Assembly: GCA_964526835.1 (NCBI GenBank)
Contig: CAZGMK010000007.1
Span: 95,005 to 159,004 of the forward strand
Direction: 5' to 3'
Length of the DNA: 64,000 nt
Source of the DNA: DAOSXA01 sp964526835
Lineage (GTDB): Bacteria; Zixibacteria; MSB-5A5; GN15; FEB-12
Shown here: positions 8,211 through 17,356 of the stretch, piece by piece
Layout of the letters: every line of letters begins with the position of its first letter
How positions within the stretch are numbered: position 1 is the stretch's first letter
The notes under the pieces: generated by a model
Told to the model about the DNA's origin: nothing
Database searches by the model: none
Seen by the model: only the letters and a program-made list of their open reading frames with translations
Translations under genes and position numbers: made by a program

Positions 8211-8239
8211 TAAATAAACCGATTTCCCCAATCAGTCAA
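8211..8239 (-). promoter_or_regulatory. Probable promoter of tRNA-His with overlapping inverted repeat
   Basis: Reading leftward, TTGACT (8239-8234), a 17-nt spacer and TATTTA (8216-8211) stand about 18 nt upstream of the tRNA 5' end. A perfect 7-bp inverted repeat, AATCGGT at 8205-8211 and ACCGATT at 8218-8224, overlaps the -10 region. The -10 match is weak (3 of 6). Confidence 0.45.
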
Positions 8240-8295
8240 GCGCTTCTTTACCCCGTCTCCTGAAGCACCCCCTATCAAACACAACCATATTGAAC

Positions 8296-9000
8296 ATGTC
8301 GGCCAATAAACTGTTGCGTATATTTAAGGCCATGGTATTCAAACGCAGACAACACGGACCAGACTACGAGCAGCAACGGCAACAGATGGTCGCAGACCAG
8401 TTGGCCGCCCGCGACATATCAGATTCCAGGGTGCTCAAGGCCATGGGCACGGTGCCGCGTGAGGAGTTCGTCCCCTTGAAACGACGCGATCAGGCTTACT
8501 CCGATGGCCCCCTTCCCATCGGCGAGGGCCAGACTATCTCCCAGCCCTATGTGGTCGCGTCGATGACCCAGAGCCTGCAAGTCGAACCGGACCACCGGGT
8601 GCTGGAAATCGGCACCGGCTGCGGCTATCAGGCGGCGGTCCTGGCCGAGTTGGCGAAAGAGGTCTACACGGTCGAGGTCATCCAACCGTTAATGGACAAG
8701 GCCCGCCGGACCCTCAAGAGCCTCGGCTATCGCAACATCCACTATCGGGTTGACGACGGCTCCAAGGGCTGGCCCGAGGAGGCGCCGTTCGACGGCATCA
8801 TCGTGACAGCGGCAGCCCCGAAGCTACCTGAGAATTTGGTCGCTCAACTAAGATTTGGCGGACGGATGATTATCCCGATGGCGAGCGATTCCTGGGGGCG
8901 TCAGTTCCTTTACCGGATCACTTGCACTGAGGAGGGCTACCAACGCGACGAGCTCTACGAGGTACGCTTCGTACCTATGGTCGGCGACGTAGAGTTATAA
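8296..9000 (+). CDS. pcm: Protein-L-isoaspartate O-methyltransferase
   Basis: SAM-dependent repair enzyme that methylates isoaspartyl residues in damaged proteins. GEGQTISQPYVVASMTQ is the family substrate-loop motif and VLEIGTGCGYQAAVLAEL is the SAM-binding motif I. About 234 residues from ATG 8296, which is slightly longer than usual because of an N-terminal basic stretch; an ATG at 8332 would give the common length, and no clear ribosome site separates the two. It stands alone on the plus strand and its end overlaps the convergent beta-CASP gene by 6 nt. Confidence 0.93.
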   Translation: MSANKLLRIFKAMVFKRRQHGPDYEQQRQQMVADQLAARDISDSRVLKAMGTVPREEFVPLKRRDQAYSDGPLPIGEGQTISQPYVVASMTQSLQVEPDHRVLEIGTGCGYQAAVLAELAKEVYTVEVIQPLMDKARRTLKSLGYRNIHYRVDDGSKGWPEEAPFDGIIVTAAAPKLPENLVAQLRFGGRMIIPMASDSWGRQFLYRITCTEEGYQRDELYEVRFVPMVGDVEL

Positions 9001-10389
9001 GTCCAGTTCGTGGCTGTCTTTGAATCCCGGAACCGTCACATCCCATTGATAAGTGTCCCTGATTCGGGTCGCCAGAGCCTCCGAAGCCTCCGGTTCCCCG
9101 TGAACAACGAAGGTGTGCTCCGGGTCGCGATTGAATCCCATCAGCCAGGCCATAATCTCATTGTAATCGGCGTGGCCGGACAGGCCACTCAGGTTCTCCA
9201 CGTGGGCGCGGACATCGACATGCCGTCCGTGGATTTTCACCGACGGTTCGCCTTCAAGAATACGCCTGCCACGGGTGCCATGAGCCTGGTAACCGATAAA
9301 GAGGATAGTATTCCGTTCATCGGGCAATCGCTCGATCATGTGGTGGAGGATGCGACCACCGGTGACCATGCCCGAGGCCGAGATGATGATGGCGCGCTCG
9401 CGGACCTCGTTGATAGCTTTGGACTCATGCCGCGATTCGCAGATGTGCAGTCCGGGCAGCCTGAAGACTGTCTTGCCTTCGATCACCTCGGTGCGCACGG
9501 TCAGCCGCTGTTCGGCGATTCGTCGTTCATAGACCGCCAGGGCCTCAATAGCCATCGGTGAATCGATATACACGGGAATCTCGGGAATCTCCCCCGCTTC
9601 CTGGAGCTTCCTCAGAATGAACAGAAGGGTCTGGGTGCGACCGACGGAAAACGACGGGATCACCAGCACTCCCCCGCGTTCGATGCTCTCGTTGATGACG
9701 CGAACGATATCGTTATGGAAGGCGTCGTCATTATGCAGGCGATCGCCGTAAGTGGATTCGAGAACCAGGTAATCGACGTCGTAGACTTGCACCGGATCCC
9801 TCAGAATGGCCCGGGCCGGTCGCCCCAGATCGCCGCAGAATAGGACCTTGCGCCGTCGTTTGCCGTTGGTTACACGGACATCGATCATCGATGAGCCGAG
9901 AATATGACCGGCGTCCTTGAACTTGACCCGGAGCGTGTCTGTCAGATCGACCTGTTCGCCGTAATTTACGGGCTTGAACTGGCGCAGGGCTATCTCGGCA
10001 TGACGGATATTGAATAGCGGCAGGGCCGGGCGATGTTTGGAGTAGCCCTTCTTGTTGGCCCACTCGGCGTCCTCTTCCTGCAAGTGCGCTGTGTCCTTGA
10101 GGAGAATACGGGCTAGTTCGGCGGTGGGCTTGGTACAGTAGACCGGGCCCTTGAAGCCATCGCGGACCAGCCTGGGCAGGTATCCGATATGGTCGATGTG
10201 CGCATGGGTCAGGAGGACGACATCGATCTCCTTGGGCGGGACCTGAAAGCGATCCCAGTTGCGCCGGCGGTTCTCTTTGGGACCCTGAAACAGGCCGCAG
10301 TCGATCAGGACCTTCCGTCCCTCGGCTTCGAGCAGAAACCGCGACCCGGTCACGGTCCCGACCGCACCGAGGAATGTCAGTTGTGCCAT
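8995..10389 (-). CDS. MBL-fold beta-CASP hydrolase (RNA-processing type)
   Basis: Predicted zinc-dependent nuclease of the metallo-beta-lactamase/beta-CASP group related to CPSF-like RNases. Motif 2 is LTHAHIDHIGYLP, followed by AGHILGSSMI and an aspartate-bearing FCGDLGR. The beta-CASP part contains ESTYGDR, SPMAIEAL and IISASGMVTGGRILHH, and the final motif is LSGLSGHADY. At 464 residues it is the usual length for stand-alone bacterial members. It lies 25 nt behind the EVE gene, likely in one transcript. Substrate is unknown; RNA is the best guess from the family. Confidence 0.88.
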   Translation of the reverse strand: MAQLTFLGAVGTVTGSRFLLEAEGRKVLIDCGLFQGPKENRRRNWDRFQVPPKEIDVVLLTHAHIDHIGYLPRLVRDGFKGPVYCTKPTAELARILLKDTAHLQEEDAEWANKKGYSKHRPALPLFNIRHAEIALRQFKPVNYGEQVDLTDTLRVKFKDAGHILGSSMIDVRVTNGKRRRKVLFCGDLGRPARAILRDPVQVYDVDYLVLESTYGDRLHNDDAFHNDIVRVINESIERGGVLVIPSFSVGRTQTLLFILRKLQEAGEIPEIPVYIDSPMAIEALAVYERRIAEQRLTVRTEVIEGKTVFRLPGLHICESRHESKAINEVRERAIIISASGMVTGGRILHHMIERLPDERNTILFIGYQAHGTRGRRILEGEPSVKIHGRHVDVRAHVENLSGLSGHADYNEIMAWLMGFNRDPEHTFVVHGEPEASEALATRIRDTYQWDVTVPGFKDSHELDL

Positions 10390-10414
10390 AGTTGAGTTTC
10401 CTGTCTGTGGGCTC

Positions 10415-10888
10415 TCAGAGCCCCCTGGCCAGTTTGAGGATGATCTGCCACTCCTTCGGGCGAACCGGCTGTACCGACAGACGCGACCCGCGCTGCGTGA
10501 CCATCATCTCCTCGAGGCCGGGGGTTGCCTTGAGTTGCCGAAGCGGAATCACTTCGCTGAACCTGCGGGTGAGTCTGACATCGACCATGTACCAGATCGG
10601 GCTGTTCTTGGTATGCTTGGGATCCGGGTGGTCGCTGCTGGGATCTTCGGCGGTGTGATCCGGATAACCGCCACGGGTTACCCTGACCAGCCCGGCGATG
10701 CCGGTGGGCTTGCCGGAGGAGTGATAGAAGAAGCCCTCGTCGCCCTTCTTGATTTCGTCACGCAGCAGGTTGCGGGCCTGGTAGTTACGGACCCCGTCCC
10801 AGTGAGTGGTTTGATTTATCTCGGCGGCGAGCCGGTCGATGGGATAGCAGCCCTCTTCGGTCTTAAACAGCCAGTATCGTTTGGGCAT
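10415..10888 (-). CDS. EVE domain protein
   Basis: Small PUA-like protein; EVE domains bind modified bases in nucleic acids in characterised cases. The family pattern is visible as RYWLFKTEEGCYPIDRL, THWDGVRNYQARNLLRDEIKKGDEGFFYHS, GIAGLVRVT and WYMVDVRLTRRF. It has 157 residues, a single domain without fusion. A strong ribosome site GGGAGG precedes the ATG. It sits 15 nt after the DUF819 gene and 25 nt before the beta-CASP gene. Actual ligand and role in this organism are not known. Confidence 0.9.
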   Translation of the reverse strand: MPKRYWLFKTEEGCYPIDRLAAEINQTTHWDGVRNYQARNLLRDEIKKGDEGFFYHSSGKPTGIAGLVRVTRGGYPDHTAEDPSSDHPDPKHTKNSPIWYMVDVRLTRRFSEVIPLRQLKATPGLEEMMVTQRGSRLSVQPVRPKEWQIILKLARGL

Positions 10889-10903
10889 TTCCCTCTACCT
10901 CCC

Positions 10904-12088
10904 TCAATTCACCCACTTACACAATGTCCCGGCGACTATCGCCGCCGGGTTGCCGACCGCATAGCCCAGCAAAGCCATCAGAATCGATACCGGCACCAGA
11001 GTCGGCTTGTGATGCGCCGCCACAATCGGCGCCGAGGCCGCACCACCAATGTTGGCCGCCGAGGCAATCGCGGCCGTGTGTACATCGACTTTGAATATCT
11101 TCGCCCCGGCCAGCAGGAACAGACCATGAATAGTAATCCAGATATAAGCGCCCAGCAGGAACCAGAACACCGACAAACTGAGGGTCGACAGATCGGCCTT
11201 GGCCCCCATACGGGCGACGAACAGGTAGATGAGCGCCATAGCCAGCGCATGCGACCCCGGAATACGACTGGCCTTGGTGAACGACAGCAACACGCCTATG
11301 ACCGACACTATCAGCACCTTGTAGGTACTGGCGGTGAAAAACGGCTCCTCGACGGGATACGGCGGGATATACTCGGCCAACCAGCCCCCGAGGGCGGTTC
11401 CTCCGAACCCGAGGAGGATAAGATACAGGTAGTGGCGCATCTCGGGTTTGCCTTTGTCGGTGATGAGTTCGGCGGCGGCTTTCTCCATCGCCTCGAACTT
11501 CTTCTGCGAAAGGCCGGTGAAGCGTCCGAACCAGCCCGCCAGGTTCTTGGAGGCCAGCAGCAGAGGCAGCCAGATCAGGTAAACACCGTTATCGGCAATG
11601 ACCGCATAGCCGAAGTCCAGCGATGATTCATCGAGCTCGAAGGCCAGCGCCGCCGCCGCCATGTTGCCGGTGCCGCCAATCCAGCTTCCCGCCAGCGCCG
11701 CGAAACCCTTCCAGGTTTCCGGACCGAGACCGTGCTTGACCAGCCAGAAGGCGATCGGGGCGCCGATCACGACTCCGGCTGTGCCCAGGAGCATGACGAA
11801 TACACCCTTGCCCATCACCCTGATCGTCGCGCGGACATCCACATCCAGCAACATGATGACAAGAAACATGGGCAGGATATTGTCCCCCATAAAATCATAG
11901 ACACCGTGTTTGGTGGGAATCAGGCCGCTGTTGGACAGGGCCACCGGCACCAGGTAGATGAAGATGAGTGGCGGGATGTAGTTGAAAAACGTCCAGCCGG
12001 TGCGTTTCTCGATCCAGAAGAAGAACGACGTAACCGCGGCCAGTACCGCGATCACACCGGCCGGGGATGATATTAACGAGTCAGTCAT
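10904..12088 (-). CDS. DUF819 family integral membrane protein
   Basis: Polytopic inner-membrane protein of 394 residues with roughly ten hydrophobic segments. It matches the DUF819 (YjcL-like) family: SWIGGTGNMAAAALAFEL, VIADNGVYLIWLPLLLAS, and a C-terminal DVHTAAIASAANIGGAASAPIVAAHH repeating the glycine-rich pattern, as in two-fold repeated transporters. Function in the family is not established, and transport is an inference. It starts a leftward unit with the EVE and beta-CASP genes and diverges from the zinc-finger gene at 12206. Confidence 0.88.
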   Translation of the reverse strand: MTDSLISSPAGVIAVLAAVTSFFFWIEKRTGWTFFNYIPPLIFIYLVPVALSNSGLIPTKHGVYDFMGDNILPMFLVIMLLDVDVRATIRVMGKGVFVMLLGTAGVVIGAPIAFWLVKHGLGPETWKGFAALAGSWIGGTGNMAAAALAFELDESSLDFGYAVIADNGVYLIWLPLLLASKNLAGWFGRFTGLSQKKFEAMEKAAAELITDKGKPEMRHYLYLILLGFGGTALGGWLAEYIPPYPVEEPFFTASTYKVLIVSVIGVLLSFTKASRIPGSHALAMALIYLFVARMGAKADLSTLSLSVFWFLLGAYIWITIHGLFLLAGAKIFKVDVHTAAIASAANIGGAASAPIVAAHHKPTLVPVSILMALLGYAVGNPAAIVAGTLCKWVN

Positions 12089-12205
12089 GCAGTCCTCATG
12101 CGGCTTAGCGGTTTTCGGGAATGTAGGGTTGAGACAGGCTCAAAGCAATCGTGAATTGATATGGATCATTTCCTTTAAGGTCCAATTGTGCGTATATTAG
12201 AAGCC

Positions 12206-12724
12206 ATGACCGAACCGGTGCGATTGAAAGATCAGTATACCCGGGCCAAATGCTGCAGCCCCTCTCCCCCCGATCGGATCATCGGATACTTCAGCTTCGA
12301 CCGGGTCAATATCAAAGTCCATTCATGCGGGTGTCCCAATCTGGATAAAGCCGAGCCGGACCGCCTGGTGGAACTCGCATGGGATGATATCCTGGCCGCG
12401 CCCGAATTCGTCCCGGACGAGGATTACAATGATCTCAATGACCTGGACTGGCGAATCATGCAGCACCATCGCGATTATGGGGTTGATTACTCGCTCAAGG
12501 TGGCGCGTGTTCTCCATGCCGGGAAACAGGCGGTATTCGACAGCCATGCGAAGCTGCGACAGATGGAGTTGCTGGAACGCGTGAAACCGCTGATAATCCA
12601 GTATCGTAAAGGAATCGTGGACAATAAGTGGGTCAAACACCGTAACCATACCTACTATGACCTTACCGGCCGAGGGAACCAATACGTTGACTACCACCTG
12701 AGCCGGAAGAGGCGGGCACGGTGA
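12206..12724 (+). CDS. Orphan Rel-type zinc finger fused to a winged-helix-like tail
   Basis: The first 46 residues match the RIS/zinc-finger domain of RelA/SpoT enzymes: CC-x-P-x-P-x-D-x-I-x-G, then VH-x3-C-x2-L, with Cys16, Cys17, His39 and Cys43 at the four zinc-ligand positions. There is no hydrolase, synthetase, TGS or ACT domain. The C-terminal part has a helical stretch (residues about 90-130) and a segment NKWVKHRNHTYYDLTGRG that looks like the wing of a winged-helix domain; this is a guess from pattern. ATG 12206 is preferred over GTG 12188 because the conserved region starts just behind it. Function unknown; ribosome, tRNA or DNA binding are the obvious options. Confidence 0.6.
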   Translation: MTEPVRLKDQYTRAKCCSPSPPDRIIGYFSFDRVNIKVHSCGCPNLDKAEPDRLVELAWDDILAAPEFVPDEDYNDLNDLDWRIMQHHRDYGVDYSLKVARVLHAGKQAVFDSHAKLRQMELLERVKPLIIQYRKGIVDNKWVKHRNHTYYDLTGRGNQYVDYHLSRKRRAR

Positions 12725-12830
12725 AGTCACCCGCCAGACTGCGTTTCGGTACGAACTTTGTCCCCGCTTCAGACGTACCTAGGCAGCATGGAATGACTGT
12801 TAGAGTTGAACACATAAAGGAGAACAACAC

Positions 12831-15539
12831 ATGAATTGGAACCGTCTGATCGGCCTCGCAGCCGTTCTAACTCTCGCTTCGTTCCTGATCGCCGACAGCA
12901 GTCAAGCGGGCCGCAGAGTCCGTACTATGGGTACTCCGTCGGCGAGCGAGGGAAAAGCAGAGACACCCAAGGGCGCACCCGGCGAGGAGAAGCCCTTCGC
13001 CGAGTTGACCAAGGACAAAGTCGTTGTAGAGGGCTTATTCTCCTTCTACCAGGACACCACCGAGGAATCGTGGCTGATGGCTGTCAAGCCGGAACAGATC
13101 GGTCCGACTTACCTGTGCAACATCACGCGTTCGCAATCGGCCGGGGCCTTCTACGATCACAGCTCGATGGGTGCGACCTATCCCTTCTACCTGAAGCGGG
13201 TCGGCAAGCAACTGATGATGATGGAACGCAATCTGCGCTTCCGGGCCGATTCATCGGCGGCCCTGGGGCGTGCGGTCCGAAAAGGTGTCAGCGACCATTT
13301 GCTCGCCTCGGCCAAAATCATCTCGATGCCGGATGATTCAACCGGCGCCGTGCTGATCAAAGCTGATGACTTGTTCATCTGGGATATTCAGAACGTGAAC
13401 TATTTCGTCGGTCAGCGAGGCAAGACCGGCCTGAACCTGGATGCCGGTAACAGCTATTTCGAGCTCGTCAAGTCGTTCCCCGAGAACAGCGAGATCGATG
13501 TGCGCCTGCACTACAAGACCAGCAAGCCGATACCGAGTCGGGCGACCATGCAAAACCCGTACTCGCTCTTTCACCTGTACCATTTCTCTCTATCGGCCAT
13601 ACCCGAGAGCGACTATGTCCCGCGCTACGGCGATGATCGCATCGGTCACTTCATGACCATGTATCAGGACTATACAAATCTCGACACCGAGTCGCCCTAT
13701 GTGCGGTACATCAATCGGTGGCATCTGAAGAAGAAGGACCCGAATGCGGAGTTGAGCGAACCGGTCGAGCCTATTGTCTTCTGGGTCGAGAATACAGTCC
13801 CGGAGGAATACCGACAGGCGGTAGCCGAGGGTATCGAGTTCTGGAATCCTTCATTCGAGAGAATCGGCTTCAAGAATGCGGTCGTGGCCAAGCAGATGCC
13901 CGATGACGCCGATTGGGATCCGGCTGATGTTCGGTATAACGTGGTGCGCTGGATGGTCAATCCGGGAGCCGCCTACGCGGTTGGCCCAAGCCGCGCCAAC
14001 CCGCTCACCGGTCAGATCTATGATGCGGATATCCGCTTCTCGGCCGACTGGGTGCGCTACATGTACAACCAGGTCGAGCGATTCATCGAACCGGTATCGT
14101 TTACGGGACAAAGCGAGATTCAGGAAGACCCCATGCTGACCCCCGAGGCGCTGTCAATTGCTCACGGACCGTGCTGCACTTACGCCCGTGACGCCGCCGA
14201 ACAAGCCGCCTTCGGCATGGCCTACATTTCGAGCGTTGACTACGATGATATGGCCGACAAAGACTCCATAATGCAGGCGTACGTGCATTCGTATCTGCGC
14301 GAGATAATCGCGCACGAGGTCGGTCACACCCTGGGTTTTCGTCACAATTTCAAGGCCTCGACAATCTACACTCTCGAGCAGATCAACGATCCGGACTTCA
14401 CGGCCACGCACAGCACCTCCGGCACGATTATGGATTACCTGCCACCCAACATCGCCGGTCCGGACCAGCCCCAGGGGGACTTCTACGCCGCCGTACCGGG
14501 GCCATTCGATGACTGGATGATCGAGTACGCCTACAGCGACTTCGGCGCCGAGTCGCCTGACGATGAAGTCGAGGAATTGGAAGGAATCGCCTCCAGGGCC
14601 GGGCAGCCGGAGTTGATTTACGGTACCGATGAGGACGCATTCGGCTGGAGCACGCGCTCGGTGGATCCTTACTGCAATCTCCACGACCAGGGTGCCGACC
14701 CGCTCGGCTACGCAATCCACCGAGTCAACCTGACCCGCCATCTTTGGCGTAACGAGATGGATCGGTTCGAGAAGCCGGGCGAGCGATACCAGGAAGTGTA
14801 CAACGCCTTTGTGCAGGGCTGGCGCCCCTACTCGGAAATGGCCCTGATCGCCTCGAAGTACATCGGCGGCCTGACTCGATCGAACCATCACGTCGGCGAC
14901 GCCGACCAGCCACCGTTTGCGGTGGTCTCCGCCGACGAGCAGCGCCGCGCCGTCCGCGCCCTCGGTGAGTACGTGTTCGCAGCCGATGAGTTCCTGCTTC
15001 CGGCCGCGCTTCTCAACCGCCTGCAACCTGAGCGCCTGCCGGACTTTAACTGGACGGCCATGAAGCGCCCGATTGACTACCCTATCCATCAGAATGTCCT
15101 GGGCATCCAGATGACCGCCATTGACAGGCTGTACAGCCCGGATGTGGTCGGTCGTCTGCTCAACAACATACAGCGGTTCGGGGAGGGCGAAGAACCGTAC
15201 ACGATGTATGAGATGTTCACCGAGGTGCGCCGTTCGATCTGGGGCGAGATCGTAACTCCCGACAACGTGAACAGCTTCCGCCGCCAGTTGCAGCTGGCGC
15301 ACCTGGATAAGGTGATCGATATTCTCCTCAGTCCGGCGGCGAAGTACCCGGCCGACGCGCGCACCCTGGCCGCCAACGATCTTGATATTCTCGAGGGAGC
15401 TGCAAAGCGGGCACTTACCTCGGGTCGACTGGATGAGATGTCGAAGGCGCACTTCAATCAGGTTATCCGCAGGATTCAGGCGGCTGAGTCGGCCAGTTTG
15501 GAGTTCACCGAAACCCCGAAAGCGCCCGGTCAGTCCTGA
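12831..15539 (+). CDS. Secreted zinc-dependent metalloprotease (DUF5117/DUF4953 type)
   Basis: Exported metzincin-like protease of 902 residues. A signal peptide is clear (MNWNRLIGLAAVLTLASFLIA, cleavage after SQA near residue 26). The DUF5117-like region spans residues 60-330, and the catalytic site is HEVGHTLGFRHNF with His495, Glu496, His499 and His505. GTIMDYLPPNIA forms the Met-turn region. Members are common in Bacteroidetes and other FCB bacteria. The ribosome site AAAGGAG sits 9 nt before the ATG. It is monocistronic, with a strong terminator behind it. Natural substrate unknown. Confidence 0.92.
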   Translation: MNWNRLIGLAAVLTLASFLIADSSQAGRRVRTMGTPSASEGKAETPKGAPGEEKPFAELTKDKVVVEGLFSFYQDTTEESWLMAVKPEQIGPTYLCNITRSQSAGAFYDHSSMGATYPFYLKRVGKQLMMMERNLRFRADSSAALGRAVRKGVSDHLLASAKIISMPDDSTGAVLIKADDLFIWDIQNVNYFVGQRGKTGLNLDAGNSYFELVKSFPENSEIDVRLHYKTSKPIPSRATMQNPYSLFHLYHFSLSAIPESDYVPRYGDDRIGHFMTMYQDYTNLDTESPYVRYINRWHLKKKDPNAELSEPVEPIVFWVENTVPEEYRQAVAEGIEFWNPSFERIGFKNAVVAKQMPDDADWDPADVRYNVVRWMVNPGAAYAVGPSRANPLTGQIYDADIRFSADWVRYMYNQVERFIEPVSFTGQSEIQEDPMLTPEALSIAHGPCCTYARDAAEQAAFGMAYISSVDYDDMADKDSIMQAYVHSYLREIIAHEVGHTLGFRHNFKASTIYTLEQINDPDFTATHSTSGTIMDYLPPNIAGPDQPQGDFYAAVPGPFDDWMIEYAYSDFGAESPDDEVEELEGIASRAGQPELIYGTDEDAFGWSTRSVDPYCNLHDQGADPLGYAIHRVNLTRHLWRNEMDRFEKPGERYQEVYNAFVQGWRPYSEMALIASKYIGGLTRSNHHVGDADQPPFAVVSADEQRRAVRALGEYVFAADEFLLPAALLNRLQPERLPDFNWTAMKRPIDYPIHQNVLGIQMTAIDRLYSPDVVGRLLNNIQRFGEGEEPYTMYEMFTEVRRSIWGEIVTPDNVNSFRRQLQLAHLDKVIDILLSPAAKYPADARTLAANDLDILEGAAKRALTSGRLDEMSKAHFNQVIRRIQAAESASLEFTETPKAPGQS

Positions 15540-15566
15540 TCTTGTCGAGGAACGACACGATCTCTG

Positions 15567-15598
15567 GGGCGCGGCCATCAGGACCGCGCCCTCCTTTT
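15567..15598 (+). terminator. Rho-independent terminator after the metalloprotease gene
   Basis: Perfect 8-bp stem GGGCGCGG (15567-15574) / CCGCGCCC (15584-15591), 9-nt loop, followed by TCCTTTTG. It lies 28 nt after the stop codon. Confidence 0.85.
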
Positions 15599-15621
15599 GA
15601 GCTCATCTGAAGGTGCAAACA

Positions 15622-16398
15622 ATGAACGATATTCTGGGTTTTCTCAACAGTCACGCCTCGGTCCGGCAGTTCACGGATGACTCGATCAGCCTGGATCAGG
15701 AGAACCAGATCGTCGCGACGGCCGAACGTTCGCCGACTTCATCCAACCTGCATGCCTGGTCGGTCATTTCGGTGCGCGACCGACGGACCAAGGAACGTTT
15801 GGCTGAACTGTGCGGCGGTCAGCAGCACGTGGCTCAGGCGGCTGTCTTTCTCGTATTCTGCGCCGACATGAGTCGCCTGGCGGGCCTGGCTCGCGACCGT
15901 GATTACGTCTTTCACGGCGGCTCGGCGGAGTCTTTCATAGTGGCGACTGTCGATGCCGCGCTGGCCGGCTCCCGCGCTCTCATGGCGGCACAGGCGATGG
16001 GACTCGGCGGCGTGATGGTGGGCGGAATCCGCAACTACCCAGACAAGGTGTGCGAATTGCTGAAGATGCCTGAGCTGGTCTATCCGGTGTTCGGGATGTC
16101 GCTGGGCAAGCCGGCCAAAACGGCCAAGATCAAGCAGCGACTGCCGGCCAAAGGTCTTCATTTTCAGGAACGGTACAGGGAAGATCAAATCGGTCCGGCC
16201 ATTGCCGAGTACGACAGAACAATAAGCGCCCTGGGCTATCTTCGCGGGCGTGAGGTGGAACCGGACAAGTACCCTGACTTTGACGGTGAATACTCGTGGT
16301 CGGAGCACAGCGCGCGACGCATGGCGAGCGAGGACCCGCTGGTCAGGCGGCCGGAGATGATGGAGTTTCTTCGCAGGCGGGGCTTTCTTGTCGAGTAG
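15622..16398 (+). CDS. NfsA-like NAD(P)H-dependent flavin nitroreductase
   Basis: FMN-dependent oxidoreductase of the NfsA/FRP group, cytoplasmic. Typical elements are the N-terminal SVRQFTDD, RSPTSSNLHAWSVISV, the MAAQAMGLGGVMVGGIRN segment and a late GMSLGKPA. The start ATG at 15622 has GAAGG 8 nt upstream and is preferred over GTG 15613; the product is 258 residues. It converges on the LOG gene with only 15 nt between stops. Nitroaromatic or quinone reduction is what relatives do; the physiological substrate cannot be inferred. Confidence 0.88.
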   Translation: MNDILGFLNSHASVRQFTDDSISLDQENQIVATAERSPTSSNLHAWSVISVRDRRTKERLAELCGGQQHVAQAAVFLVFCADMSRLAGLARDRDYVFHGGSAESFIVATVDAALAGSRALMAAQAMGLGGVMVGGIRNYPDKVCELLKMPELVYPVFGMSLGKPAKTAKIKQRLPAKGLHFQERYREDQIGPAIAEYDRTISALGYLRGREVEPDKYPDFDGEYSWSEHSARRMASEDPLVRRPEMMEFLRRRGFLVE

Positions 16399-16413
16399 CC
16401 CCCATGGCCCTGC

Positions 16414-17283
16414 TCACACTTCGCCCGCGGGCTCGGGTCCCTCGAAGAACGTCTTGATGTAGTCCCAGGCATCCTCGGCGGTGTCGGCGTAGCGGAAGAG
16501 CTTGATGTCCTCGGGAGCTATAGTGCCCTCGTCCACCAGATACTCAAAGTTGACCAGCCCGCGCCAGTACTTCTCGCCAAACAGCACAATCGGTCGGGGA
16601 CGAATCTTCTGGGTTTGTATCAGCGTCAGAGCCTCGAATAGCTCGTCCAATGTCCCATATCCTCCCGGGAACGCCACGAGCGCTTTGGCACGCAGCATGA
16701 AGTGCATTTTGCGCATCGCGAAATAGTGAAACTGGAAGCAGAGTTCGGGCGTGATATATGGATTGGGCACCTGTTCCAGTGGCAGCGTGATATTCATACC
16801 GATGCTCTTGGCTCCGACCTCCCAGCTTCCCCTGTTGGCTGCTTCCATGATACCGGGGCCGCCCCCGGTGACGATGACGTATTCCCGGTCGTGGTTGCGC
16901 TGGCTGTCTTCCGAGACCAGGCGACCAAATTTCCGGGCCTCCTCATAATAACCCGATTTCGCCACGACAGCTTTGGCTATTCGCAAATCGCGACGCAATT
17001 CTCGGTCTTTCGGGCGACGCTTGAGCTTGCGCTCGATCCGACGGACTTCCTTTTCGGCCTCGGCTTTCTCGGAAATCCGGGTCCCGCCGAATACAACTAT
17101 GGTCGACTTGATCCGCTCCTTGCGCAGGAGCTCTTCGGGCTTCATCAGCTCTATCTGCAGACGGTAGGGACGCGCGCAATCCTGCGACATGAAATCGTCA
17201 TCATAGTAGGCGACCTTGTAAGCCGGCGAGCGTTCCAACCGGCGAATCATCCTGGCCTTTTCGGCCTTAGTCAACTTGGCCAT
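16414..17283 (-). CDS. LOG family protein with long N-terminal extension
   Basis: Rossmann-fold protein of the LOG/TIGR00730 family (cytokinin riboside 5'-monophosphate phosphoribohydrolase type). The signature PGGYGTLDELFEALT is complete, preceded by VTGGGPGIMEAANRG. At 289 residues it exceeds the about 190 of minimal LOG proteins through a charged N-terminal extension (residues 1-60) and a lysine/arginine-rich insert (about 75-115). This longer form resembles the larger bacterial class, some members of which act on other nucleotides. It lies 73 nt behind pfkA on the same strand and may be cotranscribed. Confidence 0.86.
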   Translation of the reverse strand: MAKLTKAEKARMIRRLERSPAYKVAYYDDDFMSQDCARPYRLQIELMKPEELLRKERIKSTIVVFGGTRISEKAEAEKEVRRIERKLKRRPKDRELRRDLRIAKAVVAKSGYYEEARKFGRLVSEDSQRNHDREYVIVTGGGPGIMEAANRGSWEVGAKSIGMNITLPLEQVPNPYITPELCFQFHYFAMRKMHFMLRAKALVAFPGGYGTLDELFEALTLIQTQKIRPRPIVLFGEKYWRGLVNFEYLVDEGTIAPEDIKLFRYADTAEDAWDYIKTFFEGPEPAGEV

Positions 17284-17356
17284 TCGGACTCCACTAATTG
17301 CGAGCGCCGGTCCCTCGCAGGTACCGGCGCAATCGGATCGTTATTCCTGTTCCAAC

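Noticed and set aside
8995..12088. EVE, DUF819 and beta-CASP genes as an antiviral island next to CRISPR
   Set aside because: Each family is common in housekeeping contexts, and a tRNA and pcm separate them from the cas genes; nothing else suggests defence.
14154..15578. Long antisense frame opposite the metalloprotease gene
   Set aside because: The plus strand has a signal peptide, HExxHxxGxxH and a terminator; the antisense frame follows from codon bias at high GC.
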